Source: Synaphobranchus kaupii (taxonomy: Eukaryota; Chordata; Actinopteri; Anguilliformes; Synaphobranchidae). Taken from it: a DNA stretch of 64,000 nucleotides. The translations under genes and the position numbers were made by a program. Shown here piece by piece: positions 24,180-37,084 of this stretch; the first letter of the stretch is position 1, and each line of letters begins with the position of its first letter. Under the pieces are notes generated by a model. It saw only the letters and a list, made by a program, of their open reading frames with translations. It had not been told where the DNA came from and did not search any database. Where the stretch lies: assembly GCA_029718625.1 (NCBI GenBank), contig CM056391.1, forward strand, positions 4,811,184 through 4,875,183. Direction: 5' to 3'.

Positions 24180-24689
24180 AGTAGAGAAGGGCGGTGAATG
24201 AGTGGCCAGAGGCCTCTTTGGAAGGGACAGCAAGGTGGCCACACAGGTCTGGTAGGAGTCTAATGTGGCGTTCACATTTTGACGTTAAAAAAAACCTTTA
24301 AAACCGTGCATGAATGCGGAACAGGTGATGACCGCAGCAGTAACCAACAGAACAAGATGGTAAACATCACGTAAACGTTGCTATGGTGATTTGGCGTGAT
24401 AGAGAAAGGCGCTTGGTAAAAGGAGGAGTGCACTCGCCGTTTCATTAATTTACCTTGCGGCGGAAAATAAGACAGGAGGGACAACAAAAGTCCAGGTTGT
24501 TTCCAGAAAAACAACATCCGGTTTGTCCCTCCGCTATGGCATGGCGGCAGAAGGTCTTGGCGGAAGGTTCTGTCGGGGGGTTGCGGTGTGCGGTATTCAA
24601 CGACCTTTACGTCACTGTCTCACTGAAAAACGTGGAACATCCGGCTTGCTGTAAACTGCGTACTGCTATAATGTGAGCGCAGCATTAGG

Positions 24690-24902
24690 TTCAGTGGGTT
24701 AGGAACTGGGCGTGTAACCTATCGGATCGATTCCCAGGTAGGACTCTGCCATTGTGCCCTTGATCCAGGTATTTAATGTAAACTGCTTCAGCATTTATCC
24801 AGCTGTATTAATGGAAACCATCTATAAACAAAAACGCAAAAGTCATGTGACCATCTCTGGATTACAGCTTCTGCTAAAATTCATGTCATTTAATGTAACA
24901 GT
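24690..24902 (+). mobile_element. tRNA-derived SINE with L2 tail, plus strand
   Basis: Head GTTAGGAACTGGGCGTGTAA then GGATCGATTCCCAGGTAGGA (B-box region), CTGCCATTGTGCCCTTGATC, a body with CTGCTTCAGCATTTATCCAGC, and a decayed tail CTCTGGATTACAGCTTCTGC with TCATTTAATGTAAC. Same family as 17518-17733 in the opposite orientation. Confidence 0.85.
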
Positions 24903-25027
24903 TATTCTTTGCCCTCCATACGTTTGGACCCAAAAAGTTTTGTATTTTATTCGGGGCCAATAACCAGCGGACTACAACGGACGGCCGGGCCAATGGAGAT
25001 TGATGAGGGGAGGTGTGACATCACATG

Positions 25028-25245
25028 ACATTACTGTACATTACATTACATTCATTTAGCAGGTGCGCTTATCCAGAGCCGTGTACAATGTAAGAGAACA
25101 CCAGCGCATCCACCTGTTTTATACGAGCAACAGCGCCAGACCTGGCTAACCACATCTCCCCAGGCCAGTGCGTAAATTTTGTAAGATCGCTAAAGTACAA
25201 ACACAAATTAACGGCGCAAAGTAAGAACCAAAAATACGAATCCTG
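25028..25245 (-). mobile_element. L2-tailed retroposon, different body
   Basis: Begins TACATTACATTACATTCATT then TAGCAGGTGCGCTTATCCAGAGCC, seen in parts, which is the tail hairpin complement with a few changes. The sequence after it (GCGCATCCACC and onward) has no tRNA-like head within 200 bp, so this is either an L2 LINE 3' end or a second SINE family. The right boundary is a guess. Confidence 0.6.
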
Positions 25246-25762
25246 AACACACACAGATTACATCCATTTACAGGCCCAAAGAGGGGGAAAAGACCAAAAC
25301 TAAATCCATAAAATACGCATGTGCTCTGGCTGACTATGGATAAGACAAGCAGCAGCATGAACCAGAGGGTCTATGATGTCACAGTTGCAGGTGAGGGACA
25401 TTGCAAAGACCTGGACAGCAACCAGGACAGCATACGTTACGAGAAACAAAGATTTTTAGCCAGTGCCATCTAGAAAGAATCAAGTAGCTCTGGGTGGCTG
25501 TTTCAGTGTTCTCAGTGTGAATGCTATGACGGCTTCTTAACTCCTTGAAGGGCAGGTTTTTTCTTTGGAACGTTGTTTCAACATTCTAAGTCAGTGTTCG
25601 AGAACCTTCACCAGCGGTGATTGTTACATCAGCATTAGAATGTTCAGTTAAGAACACTCTAATCACGTATTTGTCATCTTGCGCCTTAAAGGGGGCTTTG
25701 CCAGAACTACACATGGATTCTTGGCGGTCCGTGAAACGGACCATCGTGTTCCATCCAGGGTG

Positions 25763-25873
25763 CACAGCAAAATGGTCACTTAAAACAACTCTGAGAGAGT
25801 ATATTTTACACTGCGAGTGTACATGTATAAACACTGTTTGTGTTGAATTGACACAAACTATATTTCCCATAAG
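25763..25873. mobile_element. MITE of the CACAG-AAAATG family
   Basis: Starts CACAGCAAAATGGTCACTT, continues with CTCTGAGAGAGTATATTTTA and CACTGCGAGTGTACATG, and decays after GTTGAATTGACAC. Most complete left half of the family in this window. Confidence 0.65.
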
Positions 25874-26851
25874 CACTGCTGCATTGTTTCAGTGACATCG
25901 ATTTTACTCTTATCTGTTTCATAACCATGGGCCTTCACAGGTTTTTTCCCCCCCAATTTAATGCAAAAACTAAAACTTGATGCTTAAAATGTTTACATAT
26001 TTTCAATAATCGTCATACTGAATAAATTGTGTTAATTTATGCATAGCTTTGTCTGAGAGTGAATTGGTTTAAATTCCGGGAGCTTTGAGGTTAAAAACCT
26101 GAATATGTATTATTGGAGTCGATCTGAATTTTAAGCAGTGAAGATGTCTAAGATCATAACAGGTTCTCTGCCAATTGATATGATATTTGACATTTAATTT
26201 GCAAAATGTGACCCGGGAGGTTAATAGTGTTTCCCTCGCACCACAGAGGAGGTATATAATCCCCATTCTAATTACGTCTTTTTAATATTTTGAGAGCAGT
26301 AAATAATTCCTCATTCAGAACCAGGACTGAAATCCTCCCACCTCGTTTTACATTTTTAATTTATGAACATAGAATAGAATAGAACAAGTTGATTAAATGC
26401 AATTTTTTCAAGATTAACATTAGCCAGGGCTGGGTACGATTGCTAAAAGTAGCATTACAGACAGTATTATACAATTGGTACAAGTACATAGCAAATAAAC
26501 AACAACTGCAACCGCAAAAAAAACAGAAAAACAAAACAAGCCCTGTGGAAGATAACCTCTATTATAGTACATTTTACTTGAACTGAGTGCCTTTTATCCA
26601 GCCTGGTCTCTTTTTTAAATTCTGTTGAGTTTGAAATAAAGCTGTATAGTATTTTGCTGTATACCTATCTCTGATGTGATAGCATTCAGTCTGTTGCCAT
26701 TCAGCACTTTGGTGTGTATCAGACATTGATACAGTCTGCTTGGTTTTAGAAGCTATGTGAGAGACAGATACTACTGAAGAGGAAGAATATATTAGCATAA
26801 AAAATTAAAAGTTGGGCCTGAAAATTGACCTGCTGTTACACTGTAACAATG
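25874..26851. other. Non-coding stretch
   Basis: AT-rich, unique. No exon or repeat recognised. Confidence 0.5.
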
Positions 26852-27268
26852 TGCCCAAATTACAGTTACTGTAACCAAACAGCCAAGATACTGTGTAACA
26901 AGGATGCCATATTGCAGTAACTATAACGAGGCCAAATTAGAGTTACTATAATGATACCGCCAAATTACAGTAACTATAACGAGGCCAAATTAGAGCTACT
27001 ATAATGATACAGCCAAATTACAGTAACTAACCATATGGCCAAATTAAAGCTACTATAATGATACCGCCAAATTATAGTAACTATGGCCATATGACCAAAT
27101 TAATTACTATAACGAGGCAGCCAGATTACAGTTACAATAACAATATAGCTAAATTAAAGTTACTCTAACAAGGTGGCCAAATTAAAGCCAATACTGTATA
27201 ACGAGGAGGCCAAATTACAGTAACTATAACGAGTCCAAATTAAAGTTACTGTAATGAGGCAGCCAAAT
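26852..27268. repeat. Decayed minisatellite, units of about 25-28 bp in pairs
   Basis: The word CCAAATTACAGTAACTATAAC alternates with CCAAATTAGAGTTACTATAA plus TGATACCG or CGAGG, giving a roughly 53-bp double unit over about 400 bp. Substitutions, small deletions and ATGGCC insertions show that the array is old compared with the near-identical arrays elsewhere. Confidence 0.88.
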
Positions 27269-30200
27269 AAGTAAGTAAATCCAGTTTGTTTTCAAATTAA
27301 ACAATAAACAATAAAAGTTCATATTTGTATGTCAGGGCATTTAGGGGTTAATAGTATCCTCACTCTCTACTTAACTTTTCTCCATTTCAAAAGTTGTATA
27401 AATTGATTTGGGTGAAATCCTGCCACCTTCGGATGAATGGTGTCTTAATCACCACCGAACCCACCTGTGAGTTTTACAGTCAACACAAGGCAAGAAATGT
27501 ATGTTCTGTCCATTTTACGCGATTAATTACGATAGGATATCCACTCCTTCCAGGCCGTCTAAAAGATAAGGGGAGAACATCCAAAGATGTTTCATGGCTG
27601 CCATTTGTTTGGTTCAGCCCAGGAAAACTTTGTAACCCAATCCGCAGTATCACTGCAAATAATTCTATCCGCATAGAGCAGCTTGAAAAAAATACCCAAG
27701 AAAACAGCAGAGCTCAAATGGCACTTTGCTGAAGGCTCTGCTTAAATCCTGCGGTATTCTCTAAAGTGCGTTTCCATGACCACGATTCCAGAGCTACTTG
27801 GGGTGGCTTGACAGGTAAACAAATGGAAAATGGCCATGAGACATGATTTCTGACTTTATTGAATTTATGATCTCAGATTCTGCTTCACTTACTTCATAGG
27901 ACCGGAACTGACCCGCTAATTGACAATAGAACCCGATCAGGCCTCCGAGCCGGTGCATTCTCTCAGATTTATTAACACGGATGCAGCAGAAATTCAAGCA
28001 CATCAATAAAAGAGTAGGAGCCACACATTCAGAGATATCGCTGAAAACAAACAAACACATTTTATAATTAAGGATCACGCAGGAGAGTAGGTTCAACTGT
28101 TCGATCAGTTTATTTTACACTTGCATGTTTGATCTGAAAAATATTGAGCAGCGGTGAGACGTAATAAAATATGCGGCGATACATATCTGATACTGTGGAG
28201 CCGCTGCCGAATGACCAAGTGCATGTCAGTGCCAATATGTGTAATATTAATTAAATATTTTTCTTGCATACGGGCAGGACTGAACACTGTAATCCCGTGT
28301 GAGTAATAGCACTTTAAGAAGGACTTATACCTGCGTGTGGCGATGCATTATTCATTCAAACACCACTGTGCCGGGCCTGCATTTATAATTAATATACGTC
28401 CTGGGGAGCTCAGAGACATACTGTATACTGTAGGAGGAAGGAGGAAATGAGGAGAGAGAGTGAGAGAGTGAGAGAGACAGTGAGTGAGTGACTGACTGAC
28501 TGTAAACTGGTAAGGTCGTGAGTTCTGGGTTGTATCATATTCTATCAATTATTACTATTATTATGTTCTGGAAAATCATGTGTTCTTATGTTCATGTGAA
28601 GTCCAGGAAGAGTAGTTACTTCATGTGCAATGTAATGTCTGAGAAAAAATATAGGTTGCATACCTCTGTATTTAACTTGTAAAAAGCACCTGTATATATT
28701 GTACTGTATATTGTTCCCTTTTTAATCATTGATAATTTAAACTTTGGCAAGGCTCCTTGGCTAGCAGTGAGATTGCACCTGTAATTACCTTGCTTTATAG
28801 TGAAATGACTTGCTTTATAAGACAGTTTGTATGCTGGTTGTGTTAGTTGTGGAAATTACGGCATGCGCAGAAACGCACGTTTTATTTAAAAGTGCACGAC
28901 GGCTTAAGCAGTGTCTCATTTTAACATGGTAGCTTTTGACTGATGTTACCCCACAATATTATCAGCCTGTGCTTCTGTAAACTAAAGGCCCCATGTCCAA
29001 TGACAGCACAGAGGGCACATTTACCCTCCTCCCTCCTGAAAACCTTTCCCAAAGTCTAAGAGAGAAAATAAAGAAAGAAAACATTGTGTGTATTAAATAT
29101 GACCTTCTATAACGACAAGGAGAATGGGATTGGTAAGCCTGAAATATTGCTTACATAGGTGTGGGGCCGGATGACTGCAGAGCACATAGAAGGTTGAATA
29201 ATTTACGGTATATTTGAGTAATTTAGCTGTGTGTAAATAGCGAGCTGAGGCCCTACCTTTGTGCTGATGGGATACAATGATTGGATTCTTTCTTCCTCTC
29301 GATCAGATCTGCAGTTCCGACAACCAAATCTAACACAAATTTGTCTTTTCTCTTTTTGCGAATAATTATTGAAATACTTCCATTACAAAAAGGGGAGAGT
29401 GTGACCTTCAAAAAGCAACGCCACAAGTTATGTTTACACCGTTTATGAATTTCACATCAACAGGCACATGCTGAAAAGCATATTCATTTTGAATGTGCTG
29501 AATGTCTCCTTGGCCAAAATGAATGCAGACCTTTCGTCAAAAATGCTGACTTTCTGAAGGGAATAACAATAATTTACAGGAATTTTAAACAGATTTGAAC
29601 ACTTTGAATGGCATTAGATTTGACAAAAATATTTCGTTAAAATATATTCGTTTTCATTACAGTACAGTACCGCTTACATATTGCCTTTGATTTTCTTCAG
29701 TTAAGAATTTTCAGTGAAATATCTGCTTTTCTGAGGTCTTGCCTGGAAGTCTCAAACTATTTGAACAAATATATATTTCTTTTTTTTAAATTATATGCAG
29801 AATATACAAAAGACATCACAATGACAAGCACATGGATGCAAACCTAAAAACAACACAAAGCAAACCAAAAAAACCCCAAAAAACTGACGACAAAGTGCAA
29901 CTGTTGACCTATTCATATCGGCAGAACAACAGGCTTTTAGCTTTTGTACAAATAATTAAAAGTAAAGTAAGTATCTTTTGCAAAGAATGTATGTCCCCAA
30001 TAGGACATGGATTTGATATTACACCACTTACTCTCACCTCAAGCCAACTAGGTTTTAGGTGCATAATTACCCCGTAAAGACATAAATCACCTCTAAAACA
30101 TGTTTTTGGATGCACAGCCGTTTCCGTGACCATGCTAATATTTTCCTTCACACACTTGCCTGTGTGGGGAAAGACAAAATGGTTTTATCGCCAAAGGATT

Positions 30201-32078
30201 ACAAATACAAAGGATTATTAGCTGTCATTAATCATTCTTTATATTACACAAGCCAAACCCATATTTTGCTTTGTGAAAATTCTGCCCTTATTTTCACCTT
30301 AAAAGGCCTGAGGTCTCCACAGAGACCTCTCCACGGTTTGCTTTTCTCATAAGACCAAGCGGTTACGCCATTTTTTTGTGCCAACATTGTAATAAGTGGA
30401 ATGGATAAATACACACTCGGAAAATGGATGCGGGGTGGGGGTTCGAACAAAGCTTTATAACAGAGTTGCTTCTGTAGGATCTCCAAGCGGAAAATATTGA
30501 AATGTAAGCATTGAGGAGTGCAATATTAATACCAATTAGCCTGTTGCTTGTGCTTGGCAGATGTTTATATCTATGGTGTACACGTTTTAATCCGGCGTCT
30601 GTAGGATTAATATATTACTCTTACGGTAAATGCATGATGTTGCATTGTATTGGCTATGCAGCTGCACACATAATATGGAAGCGTTATTGCTTAAGTCATA
30701 GCCTTGTGTTATCTGAACTGATTCCAGTTACCATAATCAGTTTTGGGTGAAAGGTTCTGCTGCATTTTTTAGTTGTAGAGATTAATATGATACGTTTAAG
30801 AGTTGATATGACACATAACTGGATAAAAGCTATTGTAGCGGTAAAGATAATTAAGTTTACTATGCAGAAAAAACTTTCAAAGATTTGTCATCAGTGGTAA
30901 TAAAACTGGCACCGTATATTATAAATAATAATCCAGGCCTGTGAAGAGCCACAGCATGCATTGTATGACTTTTTAAAAACACGTTTCTGACAGGCAGATT
31001 ATGATAATAACAGAAAATCGAGGGAAGGGAGTGAAAAATCACAACTTGAATTTGACTCAATGTTACATTACGAAGCCCATTATAGTCATACAGAATCGAG
31101 TAGAATTTTGGCACTTTTTAAACAGTTTGGCACTATTAAACCGACACATTTATGACTTACGGGCGATGCCTACTCTAAATGAAAGTGTTTGACCTTTGAC
31201 ATCTGTCCTCAGCAGTGAACAATGACATCACACCGCAGGCTGTAATGACCACTTCCTGTTTCTTGCGAGAAAGGCTCAGAAGGGAATTGGCTGTTCAGGC
31301 CTCACAAATGCAACACCTATTTCTCCTAGCTGAGAATTTCATTATTGTCATTATTATTTTGTACTTGCCCTGTGTTCAGGGTGACCTTTGGCTGGATGCG
31401 TCCTGATACAATTTACAGCGATTAGGAGTGTTAACGTATCATCGTCTTCATCCCATTCATTTGGCCGATGTCAGGCGTGCAGTGGAGTGCTCACCGTCGT
31501 ATGTCACGCGTGCCCCGTTTCAATGTTCTCCGGTCTATCAGTTTGTCCTGTCTGCAAATAAACAGTGCGCTAAACTTAATCGGGTTCACCCGTCTGAAAT
31601 ATGCAGTCCTTGTTAGCGAAAAGGGTAGAGAAATCAATAGCGTTTTTCTCTGTCCGCGCGTTCCCCATTAGAGAAATTGCTGATACAGAGGCCGTTGTAA
31701 AAGACAAAGTTTTAAAAGTTAGTGGACATAAAATGGGGACGACAGGAGTTGCGTTTATTTAATAACGGATCTTTATGTGTCTGGGCCCGGATAGGTGAGC
31801 GTCTACTCAATTTCACCTCGTCTCATTGTATTTTATGGAAAATTGACCCTAGGCATTGTAACCCTCCAAATTGCTTTATAAGTATAATAAAATATCTGCA
31901 TTTAAAGAGAATCTAAAATGGCCGGCAGCTGCAGGAAGGCGATGGAGCGCTCTATAAATCTGCCACAGCGAGCCCTTTGTCTCCCAGGTGTTTATACGGT
32001 TTCTGTCGGTGTTATTAACGGTGGCTCACCCTCTCCTTTTCCTTTCTGCCTCCATTTTGGGTTTGTTGCATCCCGCAT
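27269..32078. other. Long unique stretch with conserved-element-like blocks
   Basis: Only weak simple repeats (GAGAGAGTGAGAGAGTGAG at 28455-28500). Several blocks (27850-28010, 28180-28410) are rich in homeodomain-type TAATTA cores. No exon, tRNA or transposon recognised; all open frames are under 115 codons without domains. Confidence 0.5.
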
Positions 32079-32309
32079 GCCTCCTCTGTGTAAACCGCAG
32101 CTCTGTTGCTTGCCTCCTCTGTGTAAACCGCAGCTCTGTTGCATGCCTCCTCTGTGTAAACCACAGCTCTGTTGCATGCCTCCTCTGTGTAAACCGCAGC
32201 TCTGTTGCATGCCTCCTCTGTGTAAACCGCAGCTCTGTTGCATGCCTCCTCTCTGTAAACCGCAGCTCTGTTGCATGCCTCCTCTCTGTAAACCGCAGCT
32301 CTGTTGCAT
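32079..32309. repeat. 33-bp minisatellite, exactly 7 units
   Basis: The unit starts GCCTCCTCTGTGTAAACCGC and ends AGCTCTGTTGCAT. Unit 1 ends CTT, one unit has CCACAG for CCGCAG, and units 6-7 share CTCTGTA for GTGTGTA-type sequence, showing local duplication. The 33-bp period gives an 11-residue repeat (MPPLCKPQLCC in one frame) and open frames on both strands. These are by-products of the period. Confidence 0.95.
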
Positions 32310-33418
32310 GCACTGCATGATTGTACGATAGAAAGAAGAGTAATCCTTCCATACGCCACAGAAACAGCCCTGTTCAATTTATCTGTAGTAGTTTACTAGG
32401 GAGACCATATATTGGATTTTTTTAAAAAGAGGAGAGGGGCAGGTGGGAATTAATGAAATCAATACTCGGCTAGTTGTTTATATACGGTCGATGGAACAAA
32501 CGTAATCGGATATTTTTAGCAATTTAGAAATACAGCCTGGACGGATCTTTTCAGTCCCAAAAAGAAGAAAAATGTCCGGGAAAAAGAGGACGTCTGGTCA
32601 GCCTAACATTATGCTCTGTTGTGTCAAGACTGAGTGTTGGGTTGGAACAATTGTTCTTTCATTTGATATTTTATGCAATGCCCTGATTATCAGCTACTGA
32701 AAGAAAAAAGAGTGTGAAATCCATAAACAACAACAGCTAAAAGAAAATGCCTTATCAAATTAGTTTCTCTGAATTTACCAACAAAGCATATTGCAGATAT
32801 TGAATCTGGGAGTAACTTTGTCTCAGCCTGTGGCAGTTCCAAAAACCCATTCGGGTGTAAATAATGAATTTGAAACCCTCTCTGCATCATGCAGGTAGGT
32901 GCGCTAGCTCTCATTAGCCTTCACAGGAAGCCCTTTTTAATTGCCGCTCATTAATGCGACGCAATTTTTCATGCTGTCAAGGAGGGGCGCGGCAAGGGGG
33001 GGAGCCGCTCAAACACATTCCCAGCATTCCTGCAGCCCCGATCGACCAATCACAGGCCGGAACCATCCATCAATCAACGTCAGACGCTGTCCCCGTAGGC
33101 TCCGCCGCCCCCCCCCCTAGGCGACCAGGCCAGAGGTCGTCCCTCTTCTGAATGGATCGCGTCGTGTCACACAAACAGAGACAGCACGTTGCGGGCGCCG
33201 GACGCAAGCGGAGCGGGGTTTTTATCTCAAGCATCCAAACACAATGAGTCTGGGGTCCCCGATGGCTCCATTAATGTTTTCTTGGCTCTTAAGCTCCTGT
33301 CTTACCCGCCGTTGATTTGGCCTGTGTGTATTACATCATTGTACATCACTGATTAATCTAATCTAATCTTGTGTCATTCTGTTTTTGTTTAAGACTCTGC
33401 ATTCACAATACATTTTTT
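32310..33418. other. Unique stretch with a GC-rich patch
   Basis: CpG-richer sequence at about 32940-33230 (TTAATTGCCGCTCATTAATG followed by GGGGCGCGGCAAGG and GCGGGCGCCGGACGC). No exon recognised. Confidence 0.45.
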
Positions 33419-33501
33419 CAGTGTGCATGCATACAATCCCTAATGAGCTCATATAAACTCAATTCAAACTGAGTTCAATTAACAATGACCATTTTTCTGT
33501 G
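33419..33501. mobile_element. MITE fragment of the CACAG-AAAATG family
   Basis: Ends CAATTAACAATGACCATTTT followed by TCTGTG, the complement of the left end of the copy at 25763. CTCAATTCAAACTGAG in the middle is self-complementary. Confidence 0.55.
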
Positions 33502-36033
33502 TTCTTTCGTGTCTTAGGTTCATAAGAGTAAAGCAGGATGCGCAGGAAGTGAGCTAGATTCAGAAAAAAACAGGAAAGATTTATCCCAGAAGAAACTAAA
33601 TGAAACAAAACCCCGTCTACACTACCTGCGGTCTCGTTCCCCCGAACCACTTCATTGTTCTGCACAATACCCACGGGAAACAAGCGACCGCAATGAAAAC
33701 ACACACTCACACGCATACACACACAAAAGAAAGAGAAAAATCCCCCAAAATGAGCACTAAGTGACTTTAAGAGTGTGTGCTTCCCAGTGTGTTTATGTGT
33801 GTAGTTATTTTCCAGGAGTGGTGTTGCTGCTCCTTTTACATCCACAAATCATATGGAACCAACGACTCCAACTGCCAACAAAACTGCCAACTGCCAACTG
33901 CCAACAAAATAGCGGCTGAGACAGTTTGCTAGATATTCCTGCAATATCCGCTTTTCATTCTCTGAATAACACAGCTCACTTGAGGTTTCCTTAATTAGAC
34001 TTTGAAGCCGATGATTGGGAAGACCTTGCTCTCATTATGTGCGTGGGTTCGTGGACATTGTATCTTAATTTATATTTGCTTGTCGCATTTAAGGCATATT
34101 CAGAAAAGTTGTGGCAAAATCCATCAGGCCTTTGTGTAAGTTATGCGTCCTGTAGGGAGGACAATTACGGGTGTACAATAAATAGAAAAGGACATTTGTG
34201 CAGAACGTTGTCTTTTATTGCAGTGGATAAATTTTTTTCCCGTTCTTGATGTCAAACCTAGCTTTTTCCCCTTGGTTGTTAGAAGCCATCTATTCATGCG
34301 TGAGTTTGGGGCGTCTTGTCTGGCCAAGCTTCAAGCCGAGCGTGGTGTCATGTGAAAGTGCACAGACACACCCTGTTTCTGTCTGTTATTTCTGTTTTGT
34401 GGATGTCACATAAATCAACATTAACATCTCTCGCTTACCGGATCTTTGCCGGGTATACATTTCGGCTCTACCTGTCCGACGTCCAACTCCCCACAGGTGA
34501 GAGTCACCTGAGGAACAGGAAGATTTTTTTAAACTTGCACTACCCCTGGCTAAAAGCACAAAACCTCCAGGCCATAAGCAATTAAGGACAAAAATGTGTC
34601 TCATCCTTTGTGGCTATAACCAGGATGTTGGGGGGAACCAGAGTTCAGTGTGAGGTGAAAGCTCTCGGCCTGGCCATATATGAGTCATTCTTTCACAATC
34701 TGATAAATTCAGGGGCATTTTTTAAATAACTGGAATCTTCACCTGAAGTGGAACGTATCTTCTCCTGATTAAAACGGTTGTTTAAATGTGAAATCTTTAA
34801 AAATTACACAGGAGATATAAAATATTCATGGTGATGACAGGTTAGAGATGGGCAGTTTAGCAATATGGTAATCCACTCCACCTTGAAGCAGGTACTTCAG
34901 AATCTATGAGTTTTTGTTAATTATAATTGTGTGACTTTGGATAGACAAGCTTCTCAAAGCACATTCAATTTTACAGAGAATACCAACTACTTTTTCCAGA
35001 TGCGGAAACTCATTTTAGATATAATTTGTATGAGAACCCTCTTCAGATTTCCGTACAGTCAAGGCAAAATAATTTCAGAGTCCATTAAAATGAAGCTACA
35101 TCAGAAAAATATATAAAAACATTTTATTGAAGTTGAGCAGGGAAAAAAAACTTCATTTTAAACTAAAATACACCACAATAATGACACACCATACTGTGTA
35201 AAGGTTTTTCATACAATTTTTTCGTGTTTTGTAGGTCCCCGGTGCTCTGGAAAAGCCTATGATGTTTCCACAAGTTTGTAGCAGGCCAGGCAATAAATGT
35301 CCAAGATGTTTTGATAGTGACCCTGTTCTGTTGTATAAATGTTGCAGCAGAACATCACTCAGGCTCTCCCGACAGAGTTACTGTATGTGTTCTGGGGCGA
35401 AAGTAAAGCCCTGAATTAAAAATATTGAGCAAACTTTTCTTGGAAACCTGTGCCTATCTAGTACGGATGCTGTGTGGTTTACCAGACTACAGGTCATCTT
35501 GAATTCTGGCTGAAATTAATTGATGTGAAATTAATAAATATGGGACATAGAGTCTTAACATGAACAAGGCACTTGAGACTTAGCACGTTAGCACGTTTAT
35601 GCCCTGAAAATAAAGCTTAACAATTAACAGATTTTGGGTCAATGATGAGCAGAGACACTCTAAACAAGCTTTTTATGGCAGACATCTGTACATACAGATT
35701 ACATACAGACCCCTCATATAAGATGAAAGGACCATTCGTATTGCCTCAACTTCTGATTTCTCCTCTAATTTGAAGTAAAAAATTGTAAAAGCCTAATTGC
35801 GCAATGCAGATTTTTTTGCTATGAACTTTAAAGCAAAAAAAGGAGAGAAAAAAAAAAAAAAAATCTGTGGTGTGTATTCTGTCACCCTGTTGCTTTATCC
35901 AGACACAATCTTTGGAATTCTGGTCTAGTGAGTATGATTAGCATCTGTTAAAATTGACTAAAAAGGTATCACACAGAGTAGTCAAATTAGCATTATCTTA
36001 TTCCATATGGAATAATACTGCATAGACCTTCAG
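33502..36033. other. Non-coding stretch
   Basis: Includes a CA-rich patch at 33700-33725 and a short CCAACTGCCAA tandem at 33872-33905, and an A-run at 35850-35865. No gene recognised. Confidence 0.5.
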
Positions 36034-36184
36034 CAGAGGTGGAAAGTCCAGGGGTCAGAAAGCAAAAGTCCTGCCACGTGTTATTTTCCTACCCATTAAC
36101 TCAGCCAGCTGATTTCACTATAATTAGTTCTACCTCCTGGCTGAAGTAGACTTTTACTTCCTGAACCTGGATTTTCCACCTCTG
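36034..36184. mobile_element. hAT-type MITE, 151 bp
   Basis: Begins CAGAGGTGGAAAGTCCAGG and ends with the complement (CCTGGATTTTCCACCTCTG). Inverted similarity extends about 37 bp through an AAAAGTC word. CAGAGGTGG ends are typical of hAT elements. The flanking octamers ACCTTCAG (36026-36033) and ACTCTCAG (36185-36192) match at 6 of 8 positions, as expected for an aged 8-bp hAT target duplication. No coding capacity. Confidence 0.85.
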
Positions 36185-36932
36185 ACTCTCAGCCACTTTG
36201 TACCATTTCTATACAATGGAAGCCCGGCACATTTCATTGCAAAAAAGAAAAAAAGTTTTGCTACTTCAAATAATGCACATGAAAACACCTGAGTCCTGTT
36301 CTCCACACATTCCAGATCTTTGAGAGAACGGCTGCCATTGGCTGGCAGCTCTGCCTCACCGACCATAGGAAGAGAGACATGCATTCAGCTCTCCAAAAAG
36401 AGAAGAGAGGAAGAAAGAAAGAAGAAGAAAAAATCTTTTGATTCTCTGTGCGTTCACGGCCCTGACTCTTTGGAAAGGGGGGTGGGACGTCGGCTGGAAT
36501 TAGCAGGACAAGGTCATGCTGTCACTTACAAGAGGGGTGAGGGCCGAAGGGAAGCTCGCGTCTCTTCCGAGCTTATCACATCCACGGCCATGTCAACTCG
36601 TATACGTCAGTTTAACCAAATAAAACGGAGGGACAAATACAAAGGATCACCCGTGGCTACAGGCTGCAAAACAACTCTCACAAAGCACATGTGGTTCATT
36701 CTGTATTGGGCGTGATGGCTTGTACAACACAGAGGGGAAATGAGTGGAGAGAGAGATTGTGCGGTAATGAACTGTAACTAGATGACGTTCATTCACTTCA
36801 GATGAAGAGATGCGACGGGTGGGTTTCCGCTGGAAATTTTAACACGGTCTGAATTTTTAAAAGCTAGAACAACTCAAAGCAGGATGTCAACAAGGCCTAA
36901 AGACCACCTGCGCGCCAACCCTCAGTTTGCCT
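36185..36932. other. Non-coding stretch
   Basis: Purine-rich patch at 36395-36435. No gene recognised. Confidence 0.5.
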
Positions 36933-36945
36933 GTTGCTAGGCAAC
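36933..36945. promoter_or_regulatory. RFX-type X-box palindrome
   Basis: GTTGCTAGGCAAC is an almost perfect inverted repeat of GTTGCY/RGCAAC with a one-base spacer, matching the known RFX consensus GTNRCC-N(0-3)-RGYAAC except for one T. RFX factors control ciliary and other genes. No promoter is visible next to it. Confidence 0.5.
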
Positions 36946-37084
36946 AAAACTTTTAAAACCAAACTGCCAATGTTGATGGCACCAGAGCTGTTTGTCGCAG
37001 ATTACCAGACTTGTGGAAGGCCGTAAAACAATAGACTGTATCCCACACCTCTTGCCTTTGGCTGCAGATGCCCAGAGTAATGCC

